A DNA stretch of 64,000 nt from Lophium mytilinum (lineage: Eukaryota; Ascomycota; Dothideomycetes; Mytilinidiales; Mytilinidiaceae): positions 1,135,736-1,199,735 of the forward strand of contig MU004195.1 of the NCBI GenBank assembly GCA_010093605.1. The letters run 5' to 3'. Within the stretch, counting starts at the first letter, position 1, and every line of letters begins with the position of its first letter. The translations under genes and the position numbers were made by a program. Below the pieces are notes generated by a model. It did no database searches and was not told the DNA's origin. It saw nothing but the letters and a program-made list of their open reading frames with translations. Positions 49,977 through 61,111 of the stretch are shown in pieces.

Positions 49977-50742
49977 GGCATAAGTGAGGGGAAGGTGGAT
50001 TTCCAGGCAATTGATTATCAAAGGCATCTCGGTATACAAGCAAGAGCCTGCCGTGGCCTCTGTATATACTCTTGACCTTGGAAGCGGTAATATAGCAACT
50101 TCACCCTCCATCATGTCAGTTCTTCGGAACTTCTAAAGGAAGTATGGCTAATTTGGGATTGGGTTGCAAATGGTCTTTTCTATCTAATTCCCATCCAAAG
50201 CTTACATCTAAAATAACGCCATGAAGCTTCAGCCAGTGTGATGCAAGCTAGACGGGTGCTCACTCGTGCCTACGCGGATGAGCTTGGAGTCTCAATGATG
50301 GTTTAGGTGGTTAGATTGTCTGCAGAGCAAGAGTCTGAATGACTGTAATCCTCAATCACCATATACTGGCCCCCATCCTATGGATAGACATCCAAATCAT
50401 CCTTTACCATGGCGGACGATACGATTTCAGTTCTTGAGAAAGATCATTGGCCAGAGCTCAGTGATGAATCTAATTCCGACACGTGACGCATCACGTGCTG
50501 TAGATGACATCACAAATTCTCCAGATACTGCTGAACATTGAATGGCTGTTTCAGATTTACGGTTAACCTCAAATGAAAAGAATAGGTGGATCACGAAGCG
50601 CATGGCAGTTTTTGGAGTGGACAGATAAGAGTCTCGTACGCCGCTGCTGTGCCGCATTCGTGAGCGGGGAACTCCCTCACCTTCTTCAGTCCCCACTATC
50701 CTACAATTACTATCAATTTGATACGGTCAAGCTCTTGAGGGA
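49977..50742. other. Intergenic region between paralogues
   Basis: No coding signal. It separates the two tandem F-box-like genes. Confidence 0.45.
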
Positions 50743-51876
50743 ATGGCCACCGTCAATTTTCCTTTCATAACTCCTTCAACCACAGCCGGAAAAATTGGTA
50801 TCAATATCCTGACAATATGCGGGGCTCTTCTCTGCGTTCCTTGCCAGTGTTACCTGGCTGTTGCTCGTCCTCTAGCTGAGCAACGAAGAGAGAAGAAAAG
50901 AGAACGTGACCTTGAAGCTGCGCAGCATCTGTTCACGCCTAGAGCTCGACCAGTTAGAGAGCGCACATTGTCACTCTACAACATCGAATCTCTCCAGTCG
51001 TCGACGGAGCACCAGGCGCAATCAAGCTTTCTTAGCAAGTTGCCCCTGGAGCTCTGTTTGCCCATCTATGAGGAGTTGCTACGCGGAAACATGTTTCACA
51101 TTTGGATGGACTCTGAGGCTGGTCCCCCTCCAACACATCGTCTCCGCAGCGAATACTGCGCGGAAAACTACCACCCAAACCGTGGCTTGAAATGCTTCAG
51201 ATCTCGAAAGATGTCTGAAGGGAATTTTCTTTCGTTGCTTCTAACGTGCAGAAAAATGTAGGCTCTTTTCTTCAATGCCTTGTGAGGTACCATGATAGCG
51301 CATGCTTACACCTAACCCAGGTACACCGAGTCCGTCGAGGTGCTTTACACGGCCAACACTTTTAGGCCCGACGATGCGAATTCGTTTCTATGGATGTCAA
51401 ACTGGATCTTACCCCAACGCTTCCAAGCCATTCGTTCCTTGCAGCTTCACTACTACGTTTGGAGTCATACTTCTTGGAAAGACCAAGTATCAGTCCTGCC
51501 AACCAAAGCTCGAAACAATCCTATACTCCACGGAAAATACCGGCCTGGAAGCTCAGAGGACTGGACTCACGTCTGGATAGTTATAGCATCTATGAGAGGC
51601 CTTCGTAAGCTTGAAGTTGAGCTTACAGCTGCATCCGAATTGAAATCGATCTGGCTAGCACAGGAAGTGGTTATGCTTGAGGCTGTTAAGGCAGTAACAT
51701 CCCCTTCGAACTTCCTGCTCACTCTTCCGTTTGCCGGGAGCCCTCATTCACATGAGATGTACCCGTCTCTTTGTCAGGTCGTCGTCCCGGAGGAAGATAG
51801 ATGCGTGACCATCACGAGGCTCCTAGCTCAAAGAATGAGAAAGAGGAGGCGGCCTGGGCGTGAGCGTGGGCAGTAA
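50743..51876 (+). CDS. F-box-like protein, tandem paralogue (DUF7730-type)
   Basis: Exons are 50743-51257 and 51321-51876 (phase 2), giving 356 residues. The N-terminus has a hydrophobic stretch (IGINILTICGALLCVPCQCY) and then a charged RREKKRERDLEAAQ region. SSFLSKLPLELCLPIYEELL replaces the usual LPAEIR helix, so the motif is partly diverged. The intron again splits the Met codon in CRKM-YTESVEVLYTANTFR. VWIVIASMRGLRKLEVELTA matches the paralogue at 49.7 kb. The tail is highly basic (RMRKRRRPGRERGQ). Confidence 0.8.
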
Positions 51877-52314
51877 TCCGCTTAATTCTCAATCCGTCAT
51901 GAAGCCGGTCGATTAATCCATACCTATGTAAGCCAATCCGATCGATCCGGAGGTGTGTCAACCCTCATAGTAAACATCATTGGAAACATCTTTAGGTATG
52001 CATTGCTCTGAACTGGTGCCATCCCTACGTCACTCCAATTCTCACCCTACTTGCCCCTTACCATATTGGTTCGGGTGTAAGGATATTGTATCTGAGAGAT
52101 TATCACAGGAAATGATTTACTCCAGATTCTAACAAGGTACTATCGAGACTCCAATTCATTAACTGTTCACATCCACAGGAAGAATAACTCAAACGCGGCT
52201 CCAGCATTGATGACTCGCCAAACCCATAACCACGATGTTTCTTCAAGATCGTGATCATGGTTTACTACAAATTGTCTTCTCTATGTTCAACATAATCCCA
52301 CAGCCAGTCAAACA
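51877..52314. other. Convergent 3' flanks
   Basis: Between the F-box-like gene and the protease gene. Nothing recognised. Confidence 0.4.
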
Positions 52315-53759
52315 TCAGCCATTCGGACTTGGCGTTTCGTATTTGGACGTCACCTTCCCGTCTTGCTTGACGTACAAAGGGGGCGACTTCAGTCGCAGGC
52401 TTATAGCTGCAAAGATGACTTAGAGAAGAACCTGAGTGTTGGCTAGCTTGAGTTTTACTCACCAGAAGCAAATAATGCGAACGTATCTGCAACCACTGGG
52501 TCAGCTTCCAAACACTCAAGCCCTATCGAATTCCACTCACCAGCGTTGTTAGTAGCCTGTCCCTCTTCCACCACTTTGTCTTCGGGATACTGAGCTATTC
52601 GTCGACAGTTCTTCCACCCTGTCAATGTCAGTTTCAATCCGAGGTCGTTATTGAGATAGCCAAGATCCGGTACCGTAGCTGTCAAAGCCTTCTACATCAT
52701 CCTTGTCCCCTCCCGCCTGCGTATGAGTAAGCTGCGAAAGTTGTTAGCATCGACAGGCTAAGCAACTAGCCCTTTGCATGCCCATACCTCATGCACTAAA
52801 GTCTTTTCGAATAGAGACATTAGGTCGATGGGAGAGAATTTGAGCTTCGAGTAAAGCGTCGGCAGGTTCATATAACTGGCCACCTTTGCGAGAAAGGATC
52901 GTCCGAAACCATCCGAAAGCTTCCATTTTCTTTTCTTCGCGATCGCGAGGAAAGGTGGACAGATGGTGATGAGATCGTAGTCGGGACCTTCCGAGGTGAA
53001 CATGACGGTAGGTATCTGGTTAACTTTGGCGTAACATCTGGCACCTGGGCTCTCCGTCACTGGTGTGTCTTCATCTCCTCCAGTCATTACTTCTTCGATG
53101 TCTGCGCTTTTGTTAGAATGTGCTGGTACTCTGCCAGGCAACAGAAAGATATCTCCTACCCTCATCCCACCACAAGTTGTCATCTCGCTTCTTATACCGA
53201 TCGGTGTTGCAAAACACCTTCTATGACGATATTTAGCGATACAGATAACTCTAGGATCTACTCCTCTGGACTGTACTCACCACATCCATAGTATTCATCC
53301 TACGTTCGTCGGATACTTCATTCCTCATGGAGATGATCCCACCGAAAACCTCTAATATCCAATTGATTGGCATGGATTCAGTTGTGAAGTGAACGTTCTT
53401 ACCTGCGAATGGTATTCCAGCCTCGTTTATGTCCGCAACTCCGTCTTGCATCTGCCCGCTTGTATACTTGTCTATGGTGTGTTTCGGCAACAACCATCGA
53501 ATGAGCTCCAAGGTCTTTTCATGCAAACTACCTTGCGTCTCTTGGAAAGCATTATCTGCCATTTGGAACGCGGCGTTCATACCGTCTCGTACGAACGTGA
53601 GGTCATCTTTGGTGATGTTAGTCAAGTAAATCGAAAGAATGCTAATGTTGAGCTGAACTCACCTCCGGTACATGATACGGGGTCGATCATGTATCCCGTG
53701 ATTGGATTGATACATCGCATCACCACTAGGGGCACTAGGTATGGAAGCAGAAACCTCAT
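52315..53759 (-). CDS. Secreted Asp-zincin metalloprotease (M35/deuterolysin-like)
   Basis: Eight small exons on the minus strand: 53663-53759, 53281-53606, 53160-53220, 52788-53101, 52674-52731, 52541-52618, 52463-52486 and 52315-52406. Phases close and the product is 349 residues. The N-terminus MRFLLPYLVPLVVMRCINPI looks like a signal peptide. The zinc motif HELTH (265-269) is formed only after splicing. The third ligand candidate is Asp283 in GFDSYGW, with NNADTFALFA further on matching the family's NADxxxxFA helix. The text VFCNTDRYKKRDDNLWWDE also fits fungal members. It should cut extracellular peptides or proteins. The acceptor of exon 3 has an alternative 3 nt later (one Lys fewer). 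No pro-domain Lys-Arg site was obvious. Confidence 0.83.
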
Positions 53760-54942
53760 CTTTTCGATTATGAAAGTTAGATCTTAGCACGAAAGGAAAA
53801 TACTAAATGACCATAGCTATCACTAGGGCCAGCACGTTCTGCTTATGTATGCATGTACTTGAAGCGACGTGTCTTCGATTTGTTCCTTCCTCCCCGCCTC
53901 TCCCAATATCATATCCAAGGTGATAAATGGGAAGGGGGAGACTCCTGAAACGAAGGATGGGTCCTCATTCCGGACGGATTCGTGGCTGTGAGAGGCGGGT
54001 CTCAGGCGTCACATGCTTCCTAGGTATGTATCTAGCCTTTCGCGAACTTTTGTATGCGAATATACTTCACAAAGAAAGGTGTCTATGCAGGGCTCGTACT
54101 CTTTACAATCTTACTAAGCGTAATACGTGTCTTAGAGTCCATACTGGTAGCAGCACGTTTCCAACAAATATGGTCCTGAGATACCACAAGGGCTGGCTGG
54201 GTTGAGAGGATGCAGGATGGGCACCACGCCGTACCAACACCAACGCACAAGAGTCATCTACCTCGCATGTAAAGGCTCATCCGTCCTGAAAAGTCTATTT
54301 TCATCGCACTGAATGGTGGCTGTTTCATCCTTCAGCTGTGCCGCATGTCGGACGAACACCGACTGTGCCATACCGATGAGCAACGTGTCCTCGATACACT
54401 CTCTTCGTGAGAGAGTTGATTTGCTTTTCTCTTTCTTTTTATGTCTTGTATGGACTGTTTGCTTTCTTATTGGTTGTGGGAGCTTGTGTTGAAATGACTA
54501 GCACGGAAGGAATTTGTTGGCGTCTTAGAGTCCTACATACTCGACTACTCGCCGACGCTACTGCTATTGCGATGCGCCACCAAAATCTTTCACAACAAGC
54601 ACATCCGGCCTATGAAATCCTCAATGACGTACTTGAAACGTTGTTGTGTACGTGGAGCACTCTCATTCGAACCAAGTTGAGAATCAATTCCAGTCTTCGC
54701 CGCGGCGAAGCTCTACTTCATGATGTATTGTATGTGCAATCTGTCATCTAAAGCAGTTTACCTGTCAGCGCTACCGTGCTCTTTTTATTTAGAAGCTAGA
54801 ATAGTCTCCTCCACCGCTTGAAACAACTCTTACCCGCCACCTGAACAACGACCAGAATACTACATGAAAATCGGATCTTCTTTCTTTGATTACCTACATT
54901 GCCAGCATCAAACGTCTATCTAGCTATACAACAATAGCCAAT
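53760..54942. other. Intergenic region with an uncertain short frame
   Basis: A plus-strand frame at 54407-54751 starts without ATG; it has a hydrophobic stretch (SFYVLYGLFAFLLVVGACVE) and then helical text. It might be a small gene starting at a Met at 54494, but support is thin. The rest is non-coding. Confidence 0.35.
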
Positions 54943-56497
54943 ATGCTTCTTGTTTCTCTGCAACGATCATATTGCTGGGTTGTGTTGTTCTCTTATCTCT
55001 CCGAGAAGGTGCTCGCGGCGGTACTCTCCACCTCTCTTGCACGGGACGGCATCATCCCTACCGCTTCCGGCCAGATCGGAGTCAACCCAGTTCTTTCAGA
55101 TCTAGGGCCGGAGACTCAATATGTCGGCGCTATCGGTCCCCATACAGAGGTCCTTCTAGCAGCGTCCGGAGTCACCAAGTGGATCGGAAAGGACCCCTTC
55201 TTCACTCAAATCGATGTCACCATGACCATCAGCAACCAAGCAGTAGCCACCAAAACGGGGGTTCAACTCTCTGCTGTGACCGCTACTGCGTCGGCTGACG
55301 GACAAGAGCCTGGAGACGTGGCTCTCGCGATTGGACCCGTTCTGAAGAACAAGATATCTGATTTCGCCGCAGACGCTGTGGCAGCGTGCAAAGTAGTCAA
55401 ACGTATGAAGCGCGATTACGGCAGCGATGCTTTCGCGGAGTGTCTCGCTCGCGAAGCATTTGAGAGTTCGGGGCCTGGAGGTCCCCTGGAAGCCGAGCTT
55501 GTTGAGCTGGACACTCTTTTACCAGCCGTTCCGGAATCAGTCAGTATAGAGTTCGATATCATCGCCGCTCTGTACACTATTGCAAAAACTCAGGCTCGAC
55601 GTAAAGCGTTCTGGTTCCTCAAGATAGGAGCAACTCTTTGGGCTGGCTCAGAGGTAGTTCCGTGGGTGTGGAACTTTTTGAAGTCTCCCAAGGGACTTAT
55701 CACTCCATCACCCACATCTGCCATCTTGACGGGATGTGCTGCAGGAGCTCCAACGGGGATCAACCTTCCATTCTGCCCCAGCGACGACTGTCAAGAACTA
55801 CCAGAGTACCGGAAATGCACTACTGGAAACTGGAAGAGCTGTGATTGCGCCCTGGGCGCAAAAATCGTTGCTTACAGTGGCTACGATAACGATTGGCTCA
55901 ACCAGCAGCAGGAAGTTTTGGGTGAGATCGATGGGATGGCTGACCCTCCACCAAACTGCACTTTTGTACCGAAGGAAGTTGACTTTGACGGCAATTCTCG
56001 GACGGACCCCGAAAGCTGGTGCAGATGCTTTGACTCGTGGAACAATGTTTGGCCTGTCTACTCATACTCGACTATTCCTTCAGGCTCGGCATCACCTTGT
56101 GGATACACATCCCTTCCGGCTGCCCAAATAAGCGTCGCAACCAAACCGCTGCCGACTGGAGTTAGTCTCACAAGTTGTCGCAAGGTAACGTAAGTAACAG
56201 CACTCTATCGAACGAATCAGTAACGGCACTAACCACTTTCTCGAATATAGTCTAGCGCCATATACCGTAACTGCCGGACCTCCACTGGCGACTGGAATAC
56301 CGTTAGTGAGCTGTACCTGCAACGACAATTTGATGTACCCTATCTTCACCCGTCAAACCCTTGGCGAGACTGTGACCCTCTGTCAGACCGATGCGGATAA
56401 CTACGGTGGTCCGCTGCCTACACCACCGATCACTAGTTCGCCCTCTAGCAAGCCTTGGTACGTAGCCGCTTCAACTGTACTGACAGCATCACTCTGA
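54943..56497 (+). CDS. Secreted Cys-rich protein of unknown function
   Basis: Exons are 54943-56189 and 56251-56497 (phase 2), giving 497 residues. The ATG at 54943 begins a hydrophobic signal (SYCWVVLFSYLSEKVLA). Residues about 30-260 are Cys-poor and helical or beta-like, with one internal apolar stretch (AFWFLKIGATLWAGSEVVPW). After about residue 265 Cys are frequent and regularly spaced (CPSDDCQELPEYRKCTTGNW, then CDCALGA, CRCFDSW, SCTCNDNLMYP). A short similarity, PLPTGVSLTSC and PLATGIPLVSC, flanks the splice junction like an internal repeat. The end is weakly hydrophobic (WYVAASTVLTASL), possibly a GPI signal but short. I do not recognise the family. Confidence 0.75.
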
Positions 56498-57133
56498 AAC
56501 CTATGTTCGTATTCCTCTACTCTCCTGGAGAACGGAAGTTCACTTTCTCATTAAATTGGCTCGTGGGATAAAGCTCTGGCAATAAGAACGCTTCAATTTC
56601 TACAAGTTCTATATTTTATATCTCAACGAAACGTTTCGCGAGCAACCTGCCTATATGATCTTGACTATCTAAGTACCAGCCTATTGCTCTAAATCTTAAG
56701 CACCTTTCTCCGGCTCTACAAGTTCTCACCTTATCACCTCCGCCTCTCCTAACCTCACTGTCTACGACGCTTTCCCGATTGTTACTAGACCTCAGGTTCT
56801 ATGGAAGTCCTCTCTCAATTATTACTATCCCTCAGTTTCTATGGAGATTAATACGTCAATTGGTCACATTGAATAGCAACAGTAGATATCACGTGACTGT
56901 TTACAAAGATGGTTAGTGCGCAGAAGCCCCTGTTCACTAGAACCGCGCTTATCGGAGCTTTCTTCACGATCACATCCAAGTATAAATCTGCATCTACAGA
57001 GACTCATACACGCTGCTTTGTCCTGTACCGCTTTTCTCTTCACATCTCTCATTCAGTGCCGCCAAATCTGTCTAATTTAAGTCCCTTCTCGAAATCACTT
57101 TCGTAACGTTCATTGCCACCTCAACATCACAAA
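56498..57133 (+). promoter_or_regulatory. Upstream region of NmrA-like gene with TATA box
   Basis: A TATAAAT at 56981-56987 lies about 150 nt before the ATG. A short direct duplication (ACCTCAGGTTCTATGGA near 56790 and CCCTCAGTTTCTATGGA near 56829) sits further upstream. CT-rich sequence follows the TATA box. No other gene is present. Confidence 0.45.
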
Positions 57134-58048
57134 ATGCGCATCGCCATCGCCGGAACGGGCGATGTGTCTAAGCTATTTGTCGAAGAATTCCTGAAAGCGT
57201 CGCACGAAGTCGTCGTACTTGCAAGGGGGCCAAGGGAATGGTTTACGCGGCCCGATGTAGCTCTGCGCCAAACCGACTACTCAGTGTCCTCATTGACGCA
57301 GTATCTGGAGGACTGCGATGGCCTGATATCCGCCATCCAAGATAACGAAATGACGAACGTTAACGTCCACCTCGCGATGCTGGAAGCTTGCAAGAAGAGT
57401 CCAAAATGCAAACGCTTCATCCCGTCCGAGTACATCGGCGACGTTGAAAAGTACCCAGAGCAGCCGGAGTTCTATTTCGCGAACCACCAACCCATCCGGG
57501 ATGCACTTGCCGCGCAAAAGGATGTCGAATGGACGCTTTTTAATCTTGGCTGGCTGGCAGACTATCTTGTGCCGCAGAAAAACAGATACATCAGGAACAT
57601 TGACGATGCACATCCTGTCAACTTCAACGATAAGACGATGATCATACCAGGAACAGGCGATGAACCTATTACTTGTACCGCTGTCAGGGACGGTGCTAAG
57701 GCTATTGCCCATCTTTTCAACGCTCCGGCGTGGGAACCAGTCACCTATATTTCCGGGGAAGCGACCACATGGAACCAAGTCAAAGATCTATTAGCGAAAC
57801 ACGGCAACCAGCTCAAAATTAGCTACCGTCCGAAGGCGGAGCTTATGGACATTGTGTCTAATCCAACATCTCACACACCAGATGATCTTGTTACTGCCCA
57901 GTTTGGTATGTGGTCAGCATCTGGTTCAACGCGCGTACCGGAAGAGAAGGCTGCTGCTCACAAGGAGAAGTTTTTCGCGGGTCTCCAGTTCCAATCGATA
58001 GAGGAAATATTATCGGCAGTAGAGAAAGACGCTGAATTTGTAATGTAG
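57134..58048 (+). CDS. NmrA-like / isoflavone-reductase-type NAD(P)-binding protein
   Basis: An intronless frame of 304 residues from the ATG at 57134. MRIAIAGTGDVSKLFVEEFL is a Rossmann start with a slightly modified GxGxxx motif. CDGLISAIQDNEMTNVNVHL and CKRFIPSEYIGDVEKYPEQP are typical of the NmrA/isoflavone-reductase group (atypical short-chain dehydrogenases). WTLFNLGWLADYLVPQKNRY continues the fold. Members are either NAD(P)-dependent reductases of secondary metabolites or redox-sensing regulators; this one cannot be placed. A basic Lys typical of the reductase active site is not clearly identifiable. Neighbours do not form a biosynthetic cluster. Confidence 0.88.
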   Translation: MRIAIAGTGDVSKLFVEEFLKASHEVVVLARGPREWFTRPDVALRQTDYSVSSLTQYLEDCDGLISAIQDNEMTNVNVHLAMLEACKKSPKCKRFIPSEYIGDVEKYPEQPEFYFANHQPIRDALAAQKDVEWTLFNLGWLADYLVPQKNRYIRNIDDAHPVNFNDKTMIIPGTGDEPITCTAVRDGAKAIAHLFNAPAWEPVTYISGEATTWNQVKDLLAKHGNQLKISYRPKAELMDIVSNPTSHTPDDLVTAQFGMWSASGSTRVPEEKAAAHKEKFFAGLQFQSIEEILSAVEKDAEFVM

Positions 58049-58860
58049 TCGATCTTTTTGCTCATATTGTATGGACGGAATACAACATCAACTCAAGGTC
58101 CCAAACGAGTTTCTGCCAGTCCTCTCACATGATTCTATCATAAAACCCCTAATCTTGAAACCCCAATCCGTCATAACAAACCACGCCCACATCTAAGGCC
58201 CTCTCCCTCTCCAACCCTTGGTTACTCCTTCACAATCGCCGAAACCACCACCCCATCCTCGCTCCCCCCCAACTCAACCCCGCGACCACCACCCCGGCCC
58301 ATGCCACCCGATTCTCCCCCCAACCCCTTCCCATCACGATCTCCACTCGTTTCTAGAGCACATCAACAGCAAGAAGTAGAAAATGCGCTCTGATGAGCTC
58401 TGACGTGAATTTCTACATTCGAGAACCTTTTCAAGATGCTCTAAACCTCGATATGTTCCAAGCTAATCATAGTAGTGTACCTAATAGTCACAAACCCTCC
58501 CCAAAATCTATTTTCTTGTGCCCTAATTCGCGCTGTCCTCCAGCCTATCCTTCTCGATCAGGACATGGCTCCAACTCTTCTGCATCTGCGTTACACCCGC
58601 GTGAGGTGCCTCAATAGTACTTCAAGAATCCGAGCAAGATTCCATTTCCAAAGCTTCTGAATTAGGTAGTCCGAAACTTATTTAGAAACAATGTTTCAAA
58701 TCTAGCTGCAATTACAATCCCAGCGTACCCTGCTTTGCCGCCGTCTGAAGTCCCTCAACACATCGGGGGAAAATTGAGCAAAATGCTTCGGAGCATCCGA
58801 CATACAAAGGTATCGAAAGCCGTGAATGCACTCCCATTATACAGCTTCCTCTAAAAGTAC
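58049..58860. other. Convergent 3' region
   Basis: Between NmrA-like and permease stops. It includes a C-rich stretch at about 58240-58330. No gene. Confidence 0.45.
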
Positions 58861-60396
58861 TTAATGCCCACTCGTCGACAAAATAAACGTCTTCCTCCCC
58901 TTCCCAGCCCAAAAAACCGCCGCATAAATAATAACAAACACGATAACACACGACACATAATTCATAGTCATAGCCGTCGTAGGAATATACGCCGGGAACG
59001 AGTAAAACACCAACGTCAGCAGCGTCCACCCAATCGTCACGCAATTCGCAACCGGCCCAAACCTAGGCAGCCAGAACGGCCCGGGCGTGATGTTCTTGCG
59101 GCCATGTATAAGCAGCGCGATCACACAGGCGGAGTACGATAGGTATTGCAAGAGGAGTCCGCCGCCGATGAACGCGTTGAAGGCTTCCGTCGATCCGAGG
59201 TAGAGGCAGCCGAGGATTGCGACCCACGCGCAGGACCATAGGTGGGCCCAGATGGGTACGTCGAAGGGTTGGCTTGCTACTAGAGAGAGATGACGGCTGA
59301 ACGGGAGACCTTTGTCGCATGCGAGGGCCCAGGCGAGGCGGGATTGCCATGTCTGTATGGAGACGCCGGCACATAGGAAGTTGAACGCCATCAGAGATTC
59401 CAGCGCGATGGCGCCCTTCTTGGATCCGAGACATTGATAGAAAGCTTCGAGGCTGGGTAGGCCGGTGGGCGTGGAAACGATGTCGTCTAGGTTTGATACG
59501 GAGAAGAAGGTAGCGATGGCAATTGGGAGGCAAGTGCCGACGCCGAGCGCGACAGTCCACATGAGCGCTTTAGGGATGTTTTTCTGCGGCTCTGGCACCT
59601 CGTCGGCGAGATGCGTGATGGAGTCTATGCATGAGAAGCCCCAGTTCGCGGCTAGTAAGCCGGTGAGGAAGGCGATTCCATCGCTCCAGCCTGAACTGTT
59701 CTCGTACGCGACGAAGACGAACTCTGCGGATTGTTTGGTTGGGGAGGCGACGAGGACGGAGATGAAGATGGTTATCGTAGCCGCAACAGCGACGACGAGG
59801 TTGGCGAGCGCGATCTTGGGAAGGACGCGTTCCACGCAGTTGAAGATGGCGCAGAAGATGTTGGTGCATTGGTACCCGACGAAGACCATCCATCGATCAA
59901 TAACGATATCCGGATAGTTCATGGATATCATTCCAATCACCATGAGGGGCACTGTAAGCATGGCGGAGGCGCATGTCACTACGGCGCCAGCCCAGCTGAG
60001 AAAGGCGACGAGATAGGATAGAGGGCGTCGGTAACGCTCAGGCGTGAGTCGGGTCATCCAATGGAACTGTCCACCGGCATGGGGGAAAGCGGACGAAAGC
60101 TCGGCGAGGGAACACGCAACGCAGGCAGAGGCCGCGGCCACGACGATGGTACCGTAGATGAATAGGGGAGCGCCTCCGTTAGAGATGCCCGCTGCTAGAG
60201 AGGCCAAGAGAGTAATGGGCGCATTGCCGCAGGTAAATGCAACGGCAAGTAGACTCCAAACGCTGAAAGCCTTCTCTTTGATTGTGTTGGAGGCATAGCC
60301 GACCTCGATATTGGATTCGCCGCCGTCGCTCGAGAGAGCTGGTGTCGCCTTGGATGTTGATATCTCCTTGGTCAGGGGCTCGAGATGGACAGCCAT
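58861..60396 (-). CDS. APC-family permease (GABA/choline/amino-acid type)
   Basis: An intronless frame of 511 residues from the ATG at 60396. After a hydrophilic tail, about 12 membrane segments follow. The start of the transport core, NTIKEKAFSVWSLLAVAFTC, and then SNGGAPLFIYGTIVVAAASA and CSLAELSSAFPHAGGQFHWM, are characteristic of the fungal amino acid/choline transporter family (Hnm1/Uga4-like). LAANWGFSCIDSITHLADEV and VPEPQKNIPKAL continue the pattern. It should import amines, GABA, choline or amino acids at the plasma membrane with protons. It lies upstream of nothing on its own strand but next to the copper amine oxidase, so amine uptake is attractive; this is inference. Confidence 0.9.
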   Translation of the reverse strand: MAVHLEPLTKEISTSKATPALSSDGGESNIEVGYASNTIKEKAFSVWSLLAVAFTCGNAPITLLASLAAGISNGGAPLFIYGTIVVAAASACVACSLAELSSAFPHAGGQFHWMTRLTPERYRRPLSYLVAFLSWAGAVVTCASAMLTVPLMVIGMISMNYPDIVIDRWMVFVGYQCTNIFCAIFNCVERVLPKIALANLVVAVAATITIFISVLVASPTKQSAEFVFVAYENSSGWSDGIAFLTGLLAANWGFSCIDSITHLADEVPEPQKNIPKALMWTVALGVGTCLPIAIATFFSVSNLDDIVSTPTGLPSLEAFYQCLGSKKGAIALESLMAFNFLCAGVSIQTWQSRLAWALACDKGLPFSRHLSLVASQPFDVPIWAHLWSCAWVAILGCLYLGSTEAFNAFIGGGLLLQYLSYSACVIALLIHGRKNITPGPFWLPRFGPVANCVTIGWTLLTLVFYSFPAYIPTTAMTMNYVSCVIVFVIIYAAVFWAGKGRKTFILSTSGH

Positions 60397-60699
60397 TGGA
60401 GCAGGAATCTTCAAGCTCAAAAAATGGAAGATATCAAGAGAGGAAGAAAGAATTGCCTGGGAGAAAGTCGAAGCTCGAGGTACAGCTCATGGTGCAAACT
60501 CAAACTATAAAGGATCTGGAAGTAGGGCGAGGCTGACGCTGCTACGATATATCCCCGTATAAAGCCGTCGACATAGCGATTCAGCGATAATAGCGAAGAT
60601 CGTAGACACTGGAGGCATCCTAGAAGTCGTGACTATTTTTCAGCCACGGCATAGTGGCAGTCTAGTCAGATAAGGGCGGGTGCAGTGCTAGCGTGTCGT

Positions 60700-60990
60700 G
60701 CCTGGCTGTAGGTCCAGATCAGTATGCGTTGCGCTTGCCATGAGATACCGTACAGAGATAAGCGCGGCTCGAATATTCTACGGTGTTCATTCTGCTTAGC
60801 CTTGACTCTAAAGTGACGCACACTGTTAGGCGGGAATGTCGCCGAGGGCTTGGATGCAGGTCCACATTGATGTGCGGGACCAAGGAGTGCAAGGGACCCG
60901 AACCAAAGATAAGCGCGGTTCGAAGAGTGGGTTCGTTCTCCTTAGCTCGAAGGTAGTTCTAAGTGGCTCGCTAACGCGTCGCTAATAAAC
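60700..60990. repeat. Degenerate two-copy tandem duplication (~148-151 bp)
   Basis: Matching blocks are GGTCCAGATC (60711) with GGTCCACATT (60859), AGATAAGCGCGGCTCGAA (60756) with AGATAAGCGCGGTTCGAA (60907), and later TCATTCTGCTTAGC with CGTTCTCCTTAGC. Spacing is 148-151 bp, so two diverged adjacent copies are likely. Confidence 0.6.
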
Positions 60991-61111
60991 ACGCTAAACC
61001 TAAATAGAACGTATAAGGTCCATGGGCTTTTTACGGCTTAATGAAGGAAGACATTCGTATCCCGGTGCTTCTAATTGCTATCTGATAGACTACGCTGCAT
61101 ACCCACTACCG

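Noticed and set aside
60700-60990. Possible tRNA-like or Pol III sequence (GCGCGGTTCGAA)
   Set aside because: A B-box-like word alone; no cloverleaf or A box could be drawn.
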